In this document: piece after piece, positions 8,668-15,284 of the stretch
Layout: every line of letters begins with the position of its first letter
How positions within the stretch are numbered: the stretch's first letter is position 1
Source of the DNA: Treponema sp.
GTDB taxonomy: Bacteria; Spirochaetota; Spirochaetia; Treponematales; Treponemataceae
Assembly: GCA_024691265.1 (NCBI GenBank)
Contig: JAILNT010000206.1
Coordinates: 1-15,423 of the forward strand
Direction of reading: 5' to 3'
DNA length: 15,423 bases
Position numbers and translations under genes: made by a program
Notes under the pieces: generated by a model
Told to the model about the DNA's origin: nothing
Databases searched by the model: none
What the model saw: the letters and a program-made list of their open reading frames with translations, nothing else

Positions 8668-8718
8668 AATGCACTTCTTAAAATGGTTTTTGAAATAAAG
8701 CCAAATTAGAAGTGCATT
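8668..8718. terminator. Bidirectional intrinsic terminator between ppk and cstA
   Basis: An 11-bp perfect stem, AATGCACTTCT (8668-8678) with AGAAGTGCATT (8708-8718). The 29-nt interior can partly pair (TGG with CCA). On the minus strand the stem is followed by a run of T (complement of the A-run around 8663-8669), serving the transporter gene. The plus side has TAAATCTTTTATTTT, serving ppk. Confidence 0.8.
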
Positions 8719-8744
8719 AAATCTTTTATTTTAGTTAATTATTA

Positions 8745-10556
8745 TTACTGATTTACAGCTTTACGTTCTGTTGAAACATACTTTTCTTTTGACTGCTTTG
8801 CAAAAGTTCTAACACCTTCAACTACAAGAACTACAGCAAGAATTGCCATTGCTGCAGCAAAGAAAAGCTGGAAGTAATGTCCCCATGCTGGGTCTTTAAC
8901 AGTAAATTCATTCTTAGCAAGAAGCTTGCACTGTTTTATTACTGTAAGAACAAGCTGAGTTAATGTTGCAGAAAGCATGAATACTGTTGGAATAAAGAAC
9001 ATTTTATTGTTTTTTCCAACTTGACCAAGCCATGCAGCTACAGCCATTAAAGCAATACCGGCAAGAAGCTGATTTGCAGAACCGAACAAGCTCCAGATTT
9101 GAGAAAGGCTCAAACCTCCAAGTATACAACCAACAATTACCATAAAGGCTGTTCCTAATAAAGGATTTGCAAGTGCCTTACGTACTGGATTTTTTGCATC
9201 TTTCCATGTTTCTTCATTTTCTGTAAGGAACAATTCAGAAAACATGAAGCGGCTCAAACGAGTTGCAGAATCAAGAGATGTAAGGGCAAATACAGATACG
9301 GCTAAAGTAAGTAAAGCTTTTATTGAATTGTAGATATGAGTATCTTTATTTCCAAACATAAAAGCTATACCAGAACCAAAGGCTGTTGCAGGAGAGCCAT
9401 TAAATACGAACAAACCGGCATCATTCTTTGTGATAAATTCCTTAGAAATAACTCCAACTGCTATTAAAGAAATAACTCCAAGAGCTGATTCAATAAGCAT
9501 TGAACCATATCCAATTGCCTTTGCATGACTTTCACTATCAAGCTGTTTTGAAGATGTTCCAGAAGCAATTAATGAATGGAATCCAGAACAAGCTCCACAA
9601 GCTACTGTAATGAACAAAGCTGGGAACATTGTACCTATTTTCTGCTCCCAACCTGTAAATGCAGGAAGATTAAATACAACTCCACGAGAAGCTCCTGTAA
9701 ATGCAGAAAGTACAATTCCTACAAGAGCTATTGCCATCATTCCATAAAGAAGGAATGAAGAAAGATAGTCACGAGGCTGAAGCATAATCCAAACAGGAAT
9801 TAAAGAAGCTACTGCTATATAAAGACCGATAAGGACAATCCATGTTGTACGCCCCATTGCAAGTCCTACATTAAGTCCGAGAACAATTATACCAACAATT
9901 GCAACTATACCTGCTATTGTAGCTGGAAGTGTTTTTACACCGAATCTATTTGTAAGGACTCCATAAACAACTGCGAGTACTATAAATAAGAAAGATATCA
10001 TAGCTGTTGTCTGGTTTCCTGTAGGATTAAGTACAAAACCAAACTGGGCTTTCATTCCCTGAGCAAGCTGTTCAGCTGTAGGTGCTACTGTAAGGAATGT
10101 TGAAGCAACTACATTTACAAAAGATGCTATAACAAGAATCAATACAAGAAGTGCAAAAATTATAAACAATTTCTTTGCAGTTTTTCCCATTGAATCTTTA
10201 ATGATTTCTCCAACTGACTTTCCATCATGACGAATAGAAGCAAACAGAGAACCGAAATCCTGCAAACCGCCAAAGAAAATACCACCAACTATACACCAGA
10301 GGAATACAGGCACCCAACCAAATACCGCAGCCTGAATAGGACCATTGATTGGACCTGCACCGGCAATCGATGAGAAATGGTGTCCCATAAGGACAGCAGG
10401 TTTTGCAGCTACATAATCCACTCCATCAGCTTTTTCAAAAGCAGGTGTTTTCTTTTTTGGGTCAATACCCCACTGCTTTGCAAGCCATGAACCATAACCT
10501 ACATAACCAACAAATAATAGAGCTATTGCAGCAAGGATAATAAGTAATGCTGTCAT
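8745..10556 (-). CDS. cstA: CstA-family pyruvate/peptide transporter (carbon starvation protein)
   Basis: A 603-residue polytopic membrane protein of the CstA/BtsT family, whose characterised E. coli members take up pyruvate (BtsT, CstA) and possibly peptides. The family signature HHFSSIAGAGPINGP is at 59-73, followed by DFGSLFASIRHDGKSVGE (100-117). A related SGFHSLIASGTSSKQL segment is at 324-339, and there are many hydrophobic spans along the chain. The length matches the shorter family members rather than the roughly 700-residue E. coli proteins. Translation has a near-perfect Shine-Dalgarno (GGAGGAG, complement of 10561-10567) just ahead of the ATG. It starts 19 nt after the stop of the upstream small gene, so the two form one operon under the promoter near 11090-11117. 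Substrate (pyruvate, peptide or other organic acid) is not decided by sequence. Confidence 0.95.
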   Translation of the reverse strand: MTALLIILAAIALLFVGYVGYGSWLAKQWGIDPKKKTPAFEKADGVDYVAAKPAVLMGHHFSSIAGAGPINGPIQAAVFGWVPVFLWCIVGGIFFGGLQDFGSLFASIRHDGKSVGEIIKDSMGKTAKKLFIIFALLVLILVIASFVNVVASTFLTVAPTAEQLAQGMKAQFGFVLNPTGNQTTAMISFLFIVLAVVYGVLTNRFGVKTLPATIAGIVAIVGIIVLGLNVGLAMGRTTWIVLIGLYIAVASLIPVWIMLQPRDYLSSFLLYGMMAIALVGIVLSAFTGASRGVVFNLPAFTGWEQKIGTMFPALFITVACGACSGFHSLIASGTSSKQLDSESHAKAIGYGSMLIESALGVISLIAVGVISKEFITKNDAGLFVFNGSPATAFGSGIAFMFGNKDTHIYNSIKALLTLAVSVFALTSLDSATRLSRFMFSELFLTENEETWKDAKNPVRKALANPLLGTAFMVIVGCILGGLSLSQIWSLFGSANQLLAGIALMAVAAWLGQVGKNNKMFFIPTVFMLSATLTQLVLTVIKQCKLLAKNEFTVKDPAWGHYFQLFFAAAMAILAVVLVVEGVRTFAKQSKEKYVSTERKAVNQ

Positions 10557-10575
10557 TTATCTCCTCCAAGACAAA

Positions 10576-11070
10576 CTATTTTTTTATATTTTGGAATACT
10601 TCTTTAAAATTACGTCCGGCTTTGTTATAAGCTAAACGACTTGAAGAAGTCTCCAGAATTACCAATCTGAAATTACTCCAGCCATAAAAACTAAAATAAT
10701 ATGATTTATGAAGTTTGATTTTATTAATTGTGTTAAATACATCTTCAGTAACATTCTCTGCAAGAATAATAAGTGCAATATCACTATTTTTATGTCCTGA
10801 AAATGGTTTTACTTTAGATAGTCCTGTTGTCCAGGCTTTTTCTTTTAATTCATGTAAACGGGGTAGGTCTAGATTATCTTCTAATGCGAAATAGACGTAT
10901 TCATTAGAGTCAACTTCTGCAAGCTTTGCTGCTTTTACAAGAAAATACTGTTCAGCATGAGAGTGGAACTCTGCTTCTGCAATAAAGGGACTACAGACAT
11001 TATCCACATTAATATCATAATAAGCTTCAAATGAATGTAATACCCTAGAGAAAACGTCATTGTTTTTCAT
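10576..11070 (-). CDS. Uncharacterised 164-residue protein, co-transcribed with cstA
   Basis: I cannot assign a function. It is a soluble, Phe/Tyr-rich protein with no signal peptide or membrane segment. Visible features are an N-terminal EAYYDIN stretch, a central HAEQYFLVKAAKLAE helix (about 38-52), NEYVYFALED (57-66), a hydrophobic strand DIALIILAENV (97-107), and a conserved-looking end with LHKSYYFSFYGWSNFRLVIL (120-139), then AYNKAGRNF (147-155). The pattern resembles a poorly described bacterial DUF family (possibly DUF8052) known to me only by sequence pattern; that link is weak. It precedes cstA by 19 nt and shares its promoter, which suggests a role tied to the transporter such as sensing or regulation. 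The start codon has only a weak AAAG upstream and directly abuts an 8-bp inverted repeat. Confidence 0.75.
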   Translation of the reverse strand: MKNNDVFSRVLHSFEAYYDINVDNVCSPFIAEAEFHSHAEQYFLVKAAKLAEVDSNEYVYFALEDNLDLPRLHELKEKAWTTGLSKVKPFSGHKNSDIALIILAENVTEDVFNTINKIKLHKSYYFSFYGWSNFRLVILETSSSRLAYNKAGRNFKEVFQNIKK

Positions 11071-11093
11071 AATCTTTACTGTGAATAAAGATT
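11071..11093. promoter_or_regulatory. Operator-like inverted repeat, copy 1 (overlaps -10)
   Basis: AATCTTTA - 7 nt - TAAAGATT, a perfect 8-bp dyad. It covers most of the -10 hexamer and ends exactly at the start codon. Bound protein here would block RNA polymerase. Because it recurs in a second copy 52 bp upstream, I read it as a DNA operator rather than only an RNA hairpin. Confidence 0.55.
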
Positions 11094-11117
11094 AATAGTA
11101 TGTGTAAAAAATGTCAA
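11089..11117 (-). promoter_or_regulatory. Promoter of the small gene-cstA operon
   Basis: On the minus strand a perfect -35 TTGACA (11117-11112) is separated by 17 bp from TAATCT (11094-11089), which keeps the three most conserved -10 positions (TAnnnT). Transcription would start about 7 nt further, near 11082, giving a very short leader of about 12 nt before the ATG at 11070. Confidence 0.7.
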
Positions 11118-11122
11118 TAAAG

Positions 11123-11145
11123 AAACTTTAGTAATATTAAAGATT
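11123..11145. promoter_or_regulatory. Operator-like inverted repeat, copy 2 (upstream of -35)
   Basis: AAACTTTA - 7 nt - TAAAGATT, the same element as 11071-11093 with one changed base and the same 7-nt spacer. It ends 5 nt from the -35 box and 4 nt from the patatin stop codon. The start-to-start distance to copy 1 is 52 bp, about five helical turns, so both sites lie on the same face of DNA. It could also form a weak hairpin at the patatin mRNA end, but there is no U-tract. Confidence 0.55.
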
Positions 11146-11149
11146 CAAT

Positions 11150-12010
11150 TTAATTATCACTCAAAAAAGCCTTTATTTCATCAAGTTTATTAAGTGCAAT
11201 ATTTCTTCCTATCTGATATATTCGCCTTAATTCATTTACATTTTTTTCTGTACGGCTAATTCCAAGACTTTCAGGAGGGCAGATTACGAATGTATTTTTT
11301 TCTTTAGCCTTATTAAAAACATACTTTGTTTCATCATTATACATAATATGTCTATTTTCCATAGCCTCTATCATCTTTGGATATTTCTTCATTAAGAAAC
11401 GAATTAAGGGCATAGCTTTATTAGGCTTTTTAACAAAATCCTCAGGCTGTGTAAGAATTACAAGATTTTTTTCATAACCAATCGATTCAAAATATTTCAA
11501 AGGAATTGAGTCAGAGATACCACCATCAAGATAACCTTCTCCATCAAGTTCTACAATTTTTGAAACAAGAGGCATAGAAGCAGATGCTCTCATGTAATCC
11601 AATTCTTTTTTATCACAAGTATCCAACTTTTTATAAAAAGGGAGTCCTGTATTAACGTTTGTTGCTACAATCCAGAATTCCATGGGATTATTTCTATAAG
11701 TTTCATAATCAAAAACATCTAATTCATTTGGAATCTTGTTATAACAAAAATCTGCATTATAAAGATTTCCACTTGATATAAGAGATGCAAAACTGCAATA
11801 TCTTGAATCATGAGCATATCTACAATTATAGCGGATAGCCCGCCCTATTTGCTTTGATTTATAATTACAGCCAAAAGATGCACCAGCAGATACACCTATT
11901 GCACCATCAAACTTAATATCATTTTCCAATAAAACATCTAAGACACCACACGTAAACATTCCACGCATGGCTCCACCTTCTAATACAAGTCCTGTTTTTT
12001 TAATATCCAT
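11150..12010 (-). CDS. Patatin-like phospholipase (YjjU-type)
   Basis: A 286-residue patatin-family lipid acyl hydrolase with no signal peptide. The oxyanion-hole motif EGGAMRG is at 11-17, the nucleophile elbow GVSAG at 39-43 (Ser41), and DGGISDSIP at 162-170 supplies Asp162, completing the Ser-Asp dyad. The length and the downstream segment ILTQPEDF fit the short bacterial YjjU-like branch. The ATG at 12010 is the only sensible start: an in-frame TAA lies 12 nt upstream and no Shine-Dalgarno is present. A good promoter places the transcription start on the A of that ATG, so the mRNA is predicted to be leaderless. No clear terminator separates it from the small gene downstream, but that gene has its own promoter. 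Substrate is unknown; membrane phospholipid turnover is the family default. Confidence 0.92.
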   Translation of the reverse strand: MDIKKTGLVLEGGAMRGMFTCGVLDVLLENDIKFDGAIGVSAGASFGCNYKSKQIGRAIRYNCRYAHDSRYCSFASLISSGNLYNADFCYNKIPNELDVFDYETYRNNPMEFWIVATNVNTGLPFYKKLDTCDKKELDYMRASASMPLVSKIVELDGEGYLDGGISDSIPLKYFESIGYEKNLVILTQPEDFVKKPNKAMPLIRFLMKKYPKMIEAMENRHIMYNDETKYVFNKAKEKNTFVICPPESLGISRTEKNVNELRRIYQIGRNIALNKLDEIKAFLSDN

Positions 12011-12016
12011 ACAGAA

Positions 12017-12045
12017 ATATTAGGTCAAATAGAGATTTTAGACAA
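12017..12045 (-). promoter_or_regulatory. Promoter of the patatin gene, predicted leaderless start
   Basis: Minus-strand -35 TTGTCT (12045-12040), 17-bp spacer, -10 TAATAT (12022-12017). Counting 7 nt from the -10 puts +1 at 12010, the first base of the ATG. The absence of any ribosome binding site agrees with a leaderless transcript. Confidence 0.6.
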
Positions 12046-12145
12046 TATTCATAAATATTTTAGAAAAAATATAGCTCACAATAATGATAGAAATTTTGTG
12101 TTGATAACAAAAGTTTCATTAGAAAAAATATTTTTTTTCTCTTAT

Positions 12146-12151
12146 TATAAT
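12146..12151 (+). promoter_or_regulatory. -10 element for the leader RNA and esterase gene
   Basis: A perfect TATAAT preceded by a T-rich tract (12131-12138) but without a recognisable -35 at 16-18 bp. Transcription would begin near 12158 and give a 100-nt leader before the ATG at 12258. Confidence 0.5.
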
Positions 12152-12165
12152 ATATAGACAATTTT

Positions 12166-12177
12166 TAAGCCGGCTTA
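12166..12177. repeat. 12-bp perfect palindrome in the leader
   Basis: TAAGCCGGCTTA, the most GC-rich spot of a very AT-rich gap. It lies about 8 nt after the predicted transcription start. It has no loop, so it is more likely a protein-binding site or an RNA dimerisation site than a stable hairpin. Confidence 0.4.
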
Positions 12178-12180
12178 TTT

Positions 12181-12241
12181 AAAGCGTGAAATTCAAGAGG
12201 TAGTGCTTACACCTCACTAAGGGAATTTTACGCTTTTTTTT
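12181..12241 (+). terminator. Terminator hairpin in the 5' leader (attenuator or small-RNA end)
   Basis: AAAGCGTGAAATTC (12181-12194) pairs with GAATTTTACGCTTT (12223-12236): 14 bp with one G-U, followed by T to 12241 (eight T in all, three of them in the stem). The 28-nt loop can pair internally in two overlapping ways: GAGGT 12197-12201 with ACCTC 12211-12215, or TAGTG 12201-12205 with CACTA 12215-12219. The structure ends 5 nt before the AGGAG (12247-12251) of the esterase gene. No gene precedes it on this strand, so it either ends a short RNA starting near 12158 or controls read-through into the esterase gene. Confidence 0.65.
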
Positions 12242-12257
12242 ATTTCAGGAGTTACTT

Positions 12258-14000
12258 ATGAGAAAGATTGTGATTAAAACCTTACTTATTTTTTCAACGC
12301 TAGCTGCCATTTCATGTAAATCGGTAAACAACCTTGAAAAAACAATCGAGCCACACTCTCTTGCAGAGCTAGAAGCTTCTGCAAGAAAAGGAAATACGAT
12401 GGCTTTAGTTGACCTTGGACTTTTATATGAACATGAAAATGTTCCAGGACATGAATATTCCTTTGAAGATTTTCCTTTAGATTATGATAAAGCTGCTTCT
12501 TATTTTGAAAAGGCTTCTGAAAAAGGTAATATGAAAGCTCCAAGACATCTAGGACTAATATATAAAAACGGTCTTGGAAGCTATGAACAAAATTATGAAA
12601 AAGCTGTAGAACTATTTAAGCTTGCAATGGAAAGAGGAGACAGTACAGGAACTCTTTTGTACGCAGACATGCTATATGACGGGCTCGGAATTGAAAAAAA
12701 TCAGTCTGAAGCTATAAAACTCTACCAGAAATTAGTTGATGAAAAAGCCCATGACGAAGAAAAAGCAGCTTTAAGAATTAATGGCATTCGGGAAATATCT
12801 ACAATAGCAGAATGCTTTGGAGACGGTCAAAAGGTTTCTTCTATTGTAATTGAATATGCAGATTCTATTGACAAAGCTTCTGTAAGTAAAGAAACATATT
12901 CTGTTGAAAATCGCAGCATTGAAAGTGTATTCGTAAACAACAAGGCTGAAAAAACTGTAGAGAATTTATATAGCTCAGGTAAATTTGTTATAATAAACCT
13001 AAAATATGAAAATAAATGGGATTTAACAAATGGAAAAATGCCTGAAAGACCTAAAGAAGAAAATAATAATTCAGGTCCCGTTTTTGATGATGAAGGACAA
13101 GCTGTAGATTTATCAGTAAGTCTTACACAAGTTAAAGATATAAAAACAAGTGAAGGTAAAATAATAAAGGCATTAGATAAAGCTCTAGTATCAACTTCTT
13201 CTAAAGAACTTGTAATTGAAGATTTTGAGAAAAAATATTTTACTGACGAAGAAACAAAAATTACACTTCCCTATTTTGTCTATCTTCCTGAAAACTATAG
13301 TAAGGATAAACTATACCCTCTTGTTTTCTTTGTTCCAGATGCAAGTGCTGATACTGCAATTGAAAATGCAACTCTCACTCAAGGTAATGGTGCAACAGTA
13401 TGGGCAACGAAAGAAGAACAAGCTAAACATTCCTCAATTGTAATTGCCGTACAATATCCTGCATCTGTAGTAAAAGAACACGGAGCTCTTACAACTGACG
13501 AAAATGTCTGGACAGAAGGCTTAACTGCAGTAGATAATCTTCTACACTTTGTAATAAAAGAGTATGCCGTTGATACAAATCGTATTTACGGTACAGGTCA
13601 ATCACAAGGCTGCATGACAAACATAGCACTATCTGATAAATACCCAGAACTCTTCGCCGCTCAATTCCTCGTTGCAGGTCAATGGAATGTAGAAGAAATG
13701 GCAGCAATGAAAGATAAAAAACTCTGGATAATTGTTTGTCAGGGAGATGAAAAAGCATACCCTGGAATGACTTCAGCCTTAGACCTATGGGAAAAGCTAG
13801 GTGCAAAGACTGCAAAAGGTCAAACAATGTGGAATCCTAAAGCTTCTGCTGATGAAATGAAAAATAATGTAAATGAAATGCTTTTAAAAGATGCTGACAT
13901 CAGAATGAATGTATTTGAAGGAGGAAGCCACATGTATACATGGACTCTTGCCTATAATATCGAAGGGATAAGAGATTGGCTTTTTTCTCAACATAAATAA
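12258..14000 (+). CDS. Lipoprotein with Sel1 repeats and an alpha/beta-hydrolase esterase domain
   Basis: A 580-residue predicted secreted lipoprotein. The signal peptide is at 1-19 with lipobox LAAISC (Cys20), a relaxed spirochaetal form. Residues 34-160 carry three Sel1/TPR-like helical repeats (MALVDLGLLYE; APRHLGLIYKNG; TGTLLYADMLYDGLG). A beta-rich stretch at about 190-325 resembles the Ig-like domain found before EstA-type esterases. Residues 335-580 form a PHB-depolymerase/EstA-like hydrolase: YLPENY (343-348), nucleophile elbow GQSQG (447-451, Ser449), VCQGDE (493-498, Asp497) and GGSHMY (555-560, His558), giving a plausible Ser-Asp-His triad. It probably hydrolyses esters at the cell surface or in the periplasm, perhaps on plant cell-wall carbohydrates; the substrate is inferred. 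Start ATG at 12258 is 6 nt after AGGAG. Its leader holds a terminator hairpin. No clear terminator follows the stop. Confidence 0.82.
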   Translation: MRKIVIKTLLIFSTLAAISCKSVNNLEKTIEPHSLAELEASARKGNTMALVDLGLLYEHENVPGHEYSFEDFPLDYDKAASYFEKASEKGNMKAPRHLGLIYKNGLGSYEQNYEKAVELFKLAMERGDSTGTLLYADMLYDGLGIEKNQSEAIKLYQKLVDEKAHDEEKAALRINGIREISTIAECFGDGQKVSSIVIEYADSIDKASVSKETYSVENRSIESVFVNNKAEKTVENLYSSGKFVIINLKYENKWDLTNGKMPERPKEENNNSGPVFDDEGQAVDLSVSLTQVKDIKTSEGKIIKALDKALVSTSSKELVIEDFEKKYFTDEETKITLPYFVYLPENYSKDKLYPLVFFVPDASADTAIENATLTQGNGATVWATKEEQAKHSSIVIAVQYPASVVKEHGALTTDENVWTEGLTAVDNLLHFVIKEYAVDTNRIYGTGQSQGCMTNIALSDKYPELFAAQFLVAGQWNVEEMAAMKDKKLWIIVCQGDEKAYPGMTSALDLWEKLGAKTAKGQTMWNPKASADEMKNNVNEMLLKDADIRMNVFEGGSHMYTWTLAYNIEGIRDWLFSQHK

Positions 14001-14040
14001 ATTTTATTTTATATAGCACGCTGTTTCATTTTTATATTGA

Positions 14041-14049
14041 TGATATAAT
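14041..14049 (+). promoter_or_regulatory. Extended -10 promoter for the phosphatase gene
   Basis: TGATATAAT combines a TGn extension with a perfect TATAAT. No strong -35 is visible (CTGTTT at 14021-14026 is the best, 17 bp away). The start would be near 14056, leaving a roughly 32-nt leader that contains GGAGGA at 14071-14076. Confidence 0.6.
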
Positions 14050-14087
14050 CCTCCTTATTGAAATCAACAGGGAGGATATGGATTTAT

Positions 14088-15215
14088 ATGAAAATCGTAT
14101 CTAAAGCATTTTTATCGGCAATGTTTTCTATTGCAGCAGTATTTGCAGTTACATCTTGTGCAAGCACAGGAAAATCAAATGCAGCTGCAAAAGAAGTAGA
14201 AGCAGCAGTACAAATTGTTGAAGCAGAAGTTTCTTCAATAAGTAAGTATGGAAACTGTAGTTTGAATATTACAGGAAAAGATTTGGAAGTTGCAGGAATT
14301 GCAGCAGGTGATATTGTATTTGCAAAAGTATCATCTACAGAAATCAAAGACATTCCTGTTGGAACAAACTACAGTGATGTAGACAGAGGAAATACACTTC
14401 TAAAGATTGGTAGTGAAAATGTTGAACTTGCAATCAACATGGGAAATTTTGCTAAAACATATTCAGCAGAAGTTGGTACAAAAATTACTCTTAGCCTTTC
14501 TGGAAAAGGAGAGTATCTTCAGCAGTATGAAATAAGACAGCTAAAGAAGAGCCAGAATCGTGAAGATTATGCTTCTGATGAAGTATTTGCAAATTTCCGC
14601 AACGTAACAGCTGGAAAAATTGCTGCAGGTAAACTTTATCGTTCATGCAATCCTGTTTTAACAGATGCAAGAGCACCATTCGCAGAAAAGCTTGCAAAAG
14701 ATAATGGCATTAAGGTTGTATTGAACCTTGCTGATTCTACAGAAAGTGCAAAAGAAGGACTTGAAAAAGCTCCTTACTACAAATCTCTTGCAGATGCAGG
14801 TAATGTTGTATTCCTTAATATGGGAGTATCTTTTTCTGACCAAGACTTTATTGAAAAACTTCGCACAGGTCTTACCTTCCTTGCAGAACACAAAGAAGGT
14901 CCTTATCTTATCCATTGTAATGAAGGAAAAGACAGAGCAGGTTTTGTAGTATCAATTCTTGAAGCTATTAATGGTGCATCTCTTGCAGAAATGACCGAAG
15001 ATTATATGCTTAGCTTTGAAAACTATTTTGGAGTTAAGAAAGATACAAAACAGTATGAGCTTATCGGAAAAACAATCATCGACCAATTCAAAGATATTAA
15101 TTCTGGTAAAGATGTATCTGATAAAGATGTTGCAAAGGTAACAGAAGATTATCTTATTAATACTGTAAAGATGACAGCAGAACAGATTGCTGCTATAAAA
15201 GCAAATCTTCAATAA
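14088..15215 (+). CDS. Lipoprotein tyrosine (dual-specificity type) phosphatase
   Basis: A 375-residue predicted lipoprotein. The signal peptide ends in lipobox VTSC (Cys24). Residues 45-150 form a beta-rich N-terminal domain (YGNCSLNI at 54-61, then GIAAGDIVFAKV) that I cannot assign firmly. Residues 165-335 form a phosphatase domain of the bacterial Tyr/Ser phosphatase group: NFRNVTAGKIAAGKLYRS (169-186), IKVVLNLAD (208-216), and the P-loop HCNEGKDRAG (276-285), with nucleophile Cys277 and Arg283 in the C-x5-R arrangement. The usual GKDRTG Thr is Ala284. Its location outside the cytoplasm suggests it dephosphorylates extracellular substrates such as phosphoinositides, phosphoproteins or small phosphoesters. 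Start ATG at 14088 is preceded by GGAGGA (12 nt gap, a little long). An in-frame TTG at 14058 would read through the ribosome binding site and spoil the signal peptide. Confidence 0.85.
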   Translation: MKIVSKAFLSAMFSIAAVFAVTSCASTGKSNAAAKEVEAAVQIVEAEVSSISKYGNCSLNITGKDLEVAGIAAGDIVFAKVSSTEIKDIPVGTNYSDVDRGNTLLKIGSENVELAINMGNFAKTYSAEVGTKITLSLSGKGEYLQQYEIRQLKKSQNREDYASDEVFANFRNVTAGKIAAGKLYRSCNPVLTDARAPFAEKLAKDNGIKVVLNLADSTESAKEGLEKAPYYKSLADAGNVVFLNMGVSFSDQDFIEKLRTGLTFLAEHKEGPYLIHCNEGKDRAGFVVSILEAINGASLAEMTEDYMLSFENYFGVKKDTKQYELIGKTIIDQFKDINSGKDVSDKDVAKVTEDYLINTVKMTAEQIAAIKANLQ

Positions 15216-15224
15216 GATTTTATA

Positions 15225-15271
15225 AAAAAAGAACGACTGGTGAAAATAATAAGCAGCAGTCGTTCTTTTTT
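15225..15271. terminator. Strong bidirectional intrinsic terminator
   Basis: A 15-bp perfect stem, AAAAAAGAACGACTG (15225-15239) with CAGTCGTTCTTTTTT (15257-15271), and a 17-nt loop. A-runs and T-runs flank the GC-containing core on both sides, so it can stop the phosphatase transcript and that of the convergent gene ending at 15285. Confidence 0.9.
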
Positions 15272-15284
15272 ATTTTAATAAATA

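Noticed and set aside
12196..12222. Likeness of the leader loop (AGAGGT...ACACCTC...ACTAAGG) to a preQ1-I riboswitch
   Set aside because: The A-rich segment that preQ1-I needs between the first stem and the CUAA strand is absent, the motif is buried inside a terminator stem, and the downstream gene has no queuosine link.
12114..14049. Shared TTTCATT element upstream of both lipoprotein -10 boxes (12114 and 14024)
   Set aside because: The distances to the two TATAAT boxes differ (32 and 20 nt), and a 7-nt AT-rich match is expected by chance here.
14058..14087. TTG start ten codons upstream for the phosphatase lipoprotein
   Set aside because: It lies at the predicted transcription start and would translate the GGAGGA ribosome binding site. 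The signal peptide is normal only from the ATG at 14088.
14001..14087. Possible terminator after the esterase gene
   Set aside because: No stable inverted repeat followed by a T-run could be found. Read-through into the phosphatase gene is possible, although that gene has its own promoter.
14078..14104. Eight-codon ORF overlapping the phosphatase start in another frame
   Set aside because: The GGAGG is only 2 nt from its ATG, too close for initiation, and it shows nothing else suggesting a leader peptide.
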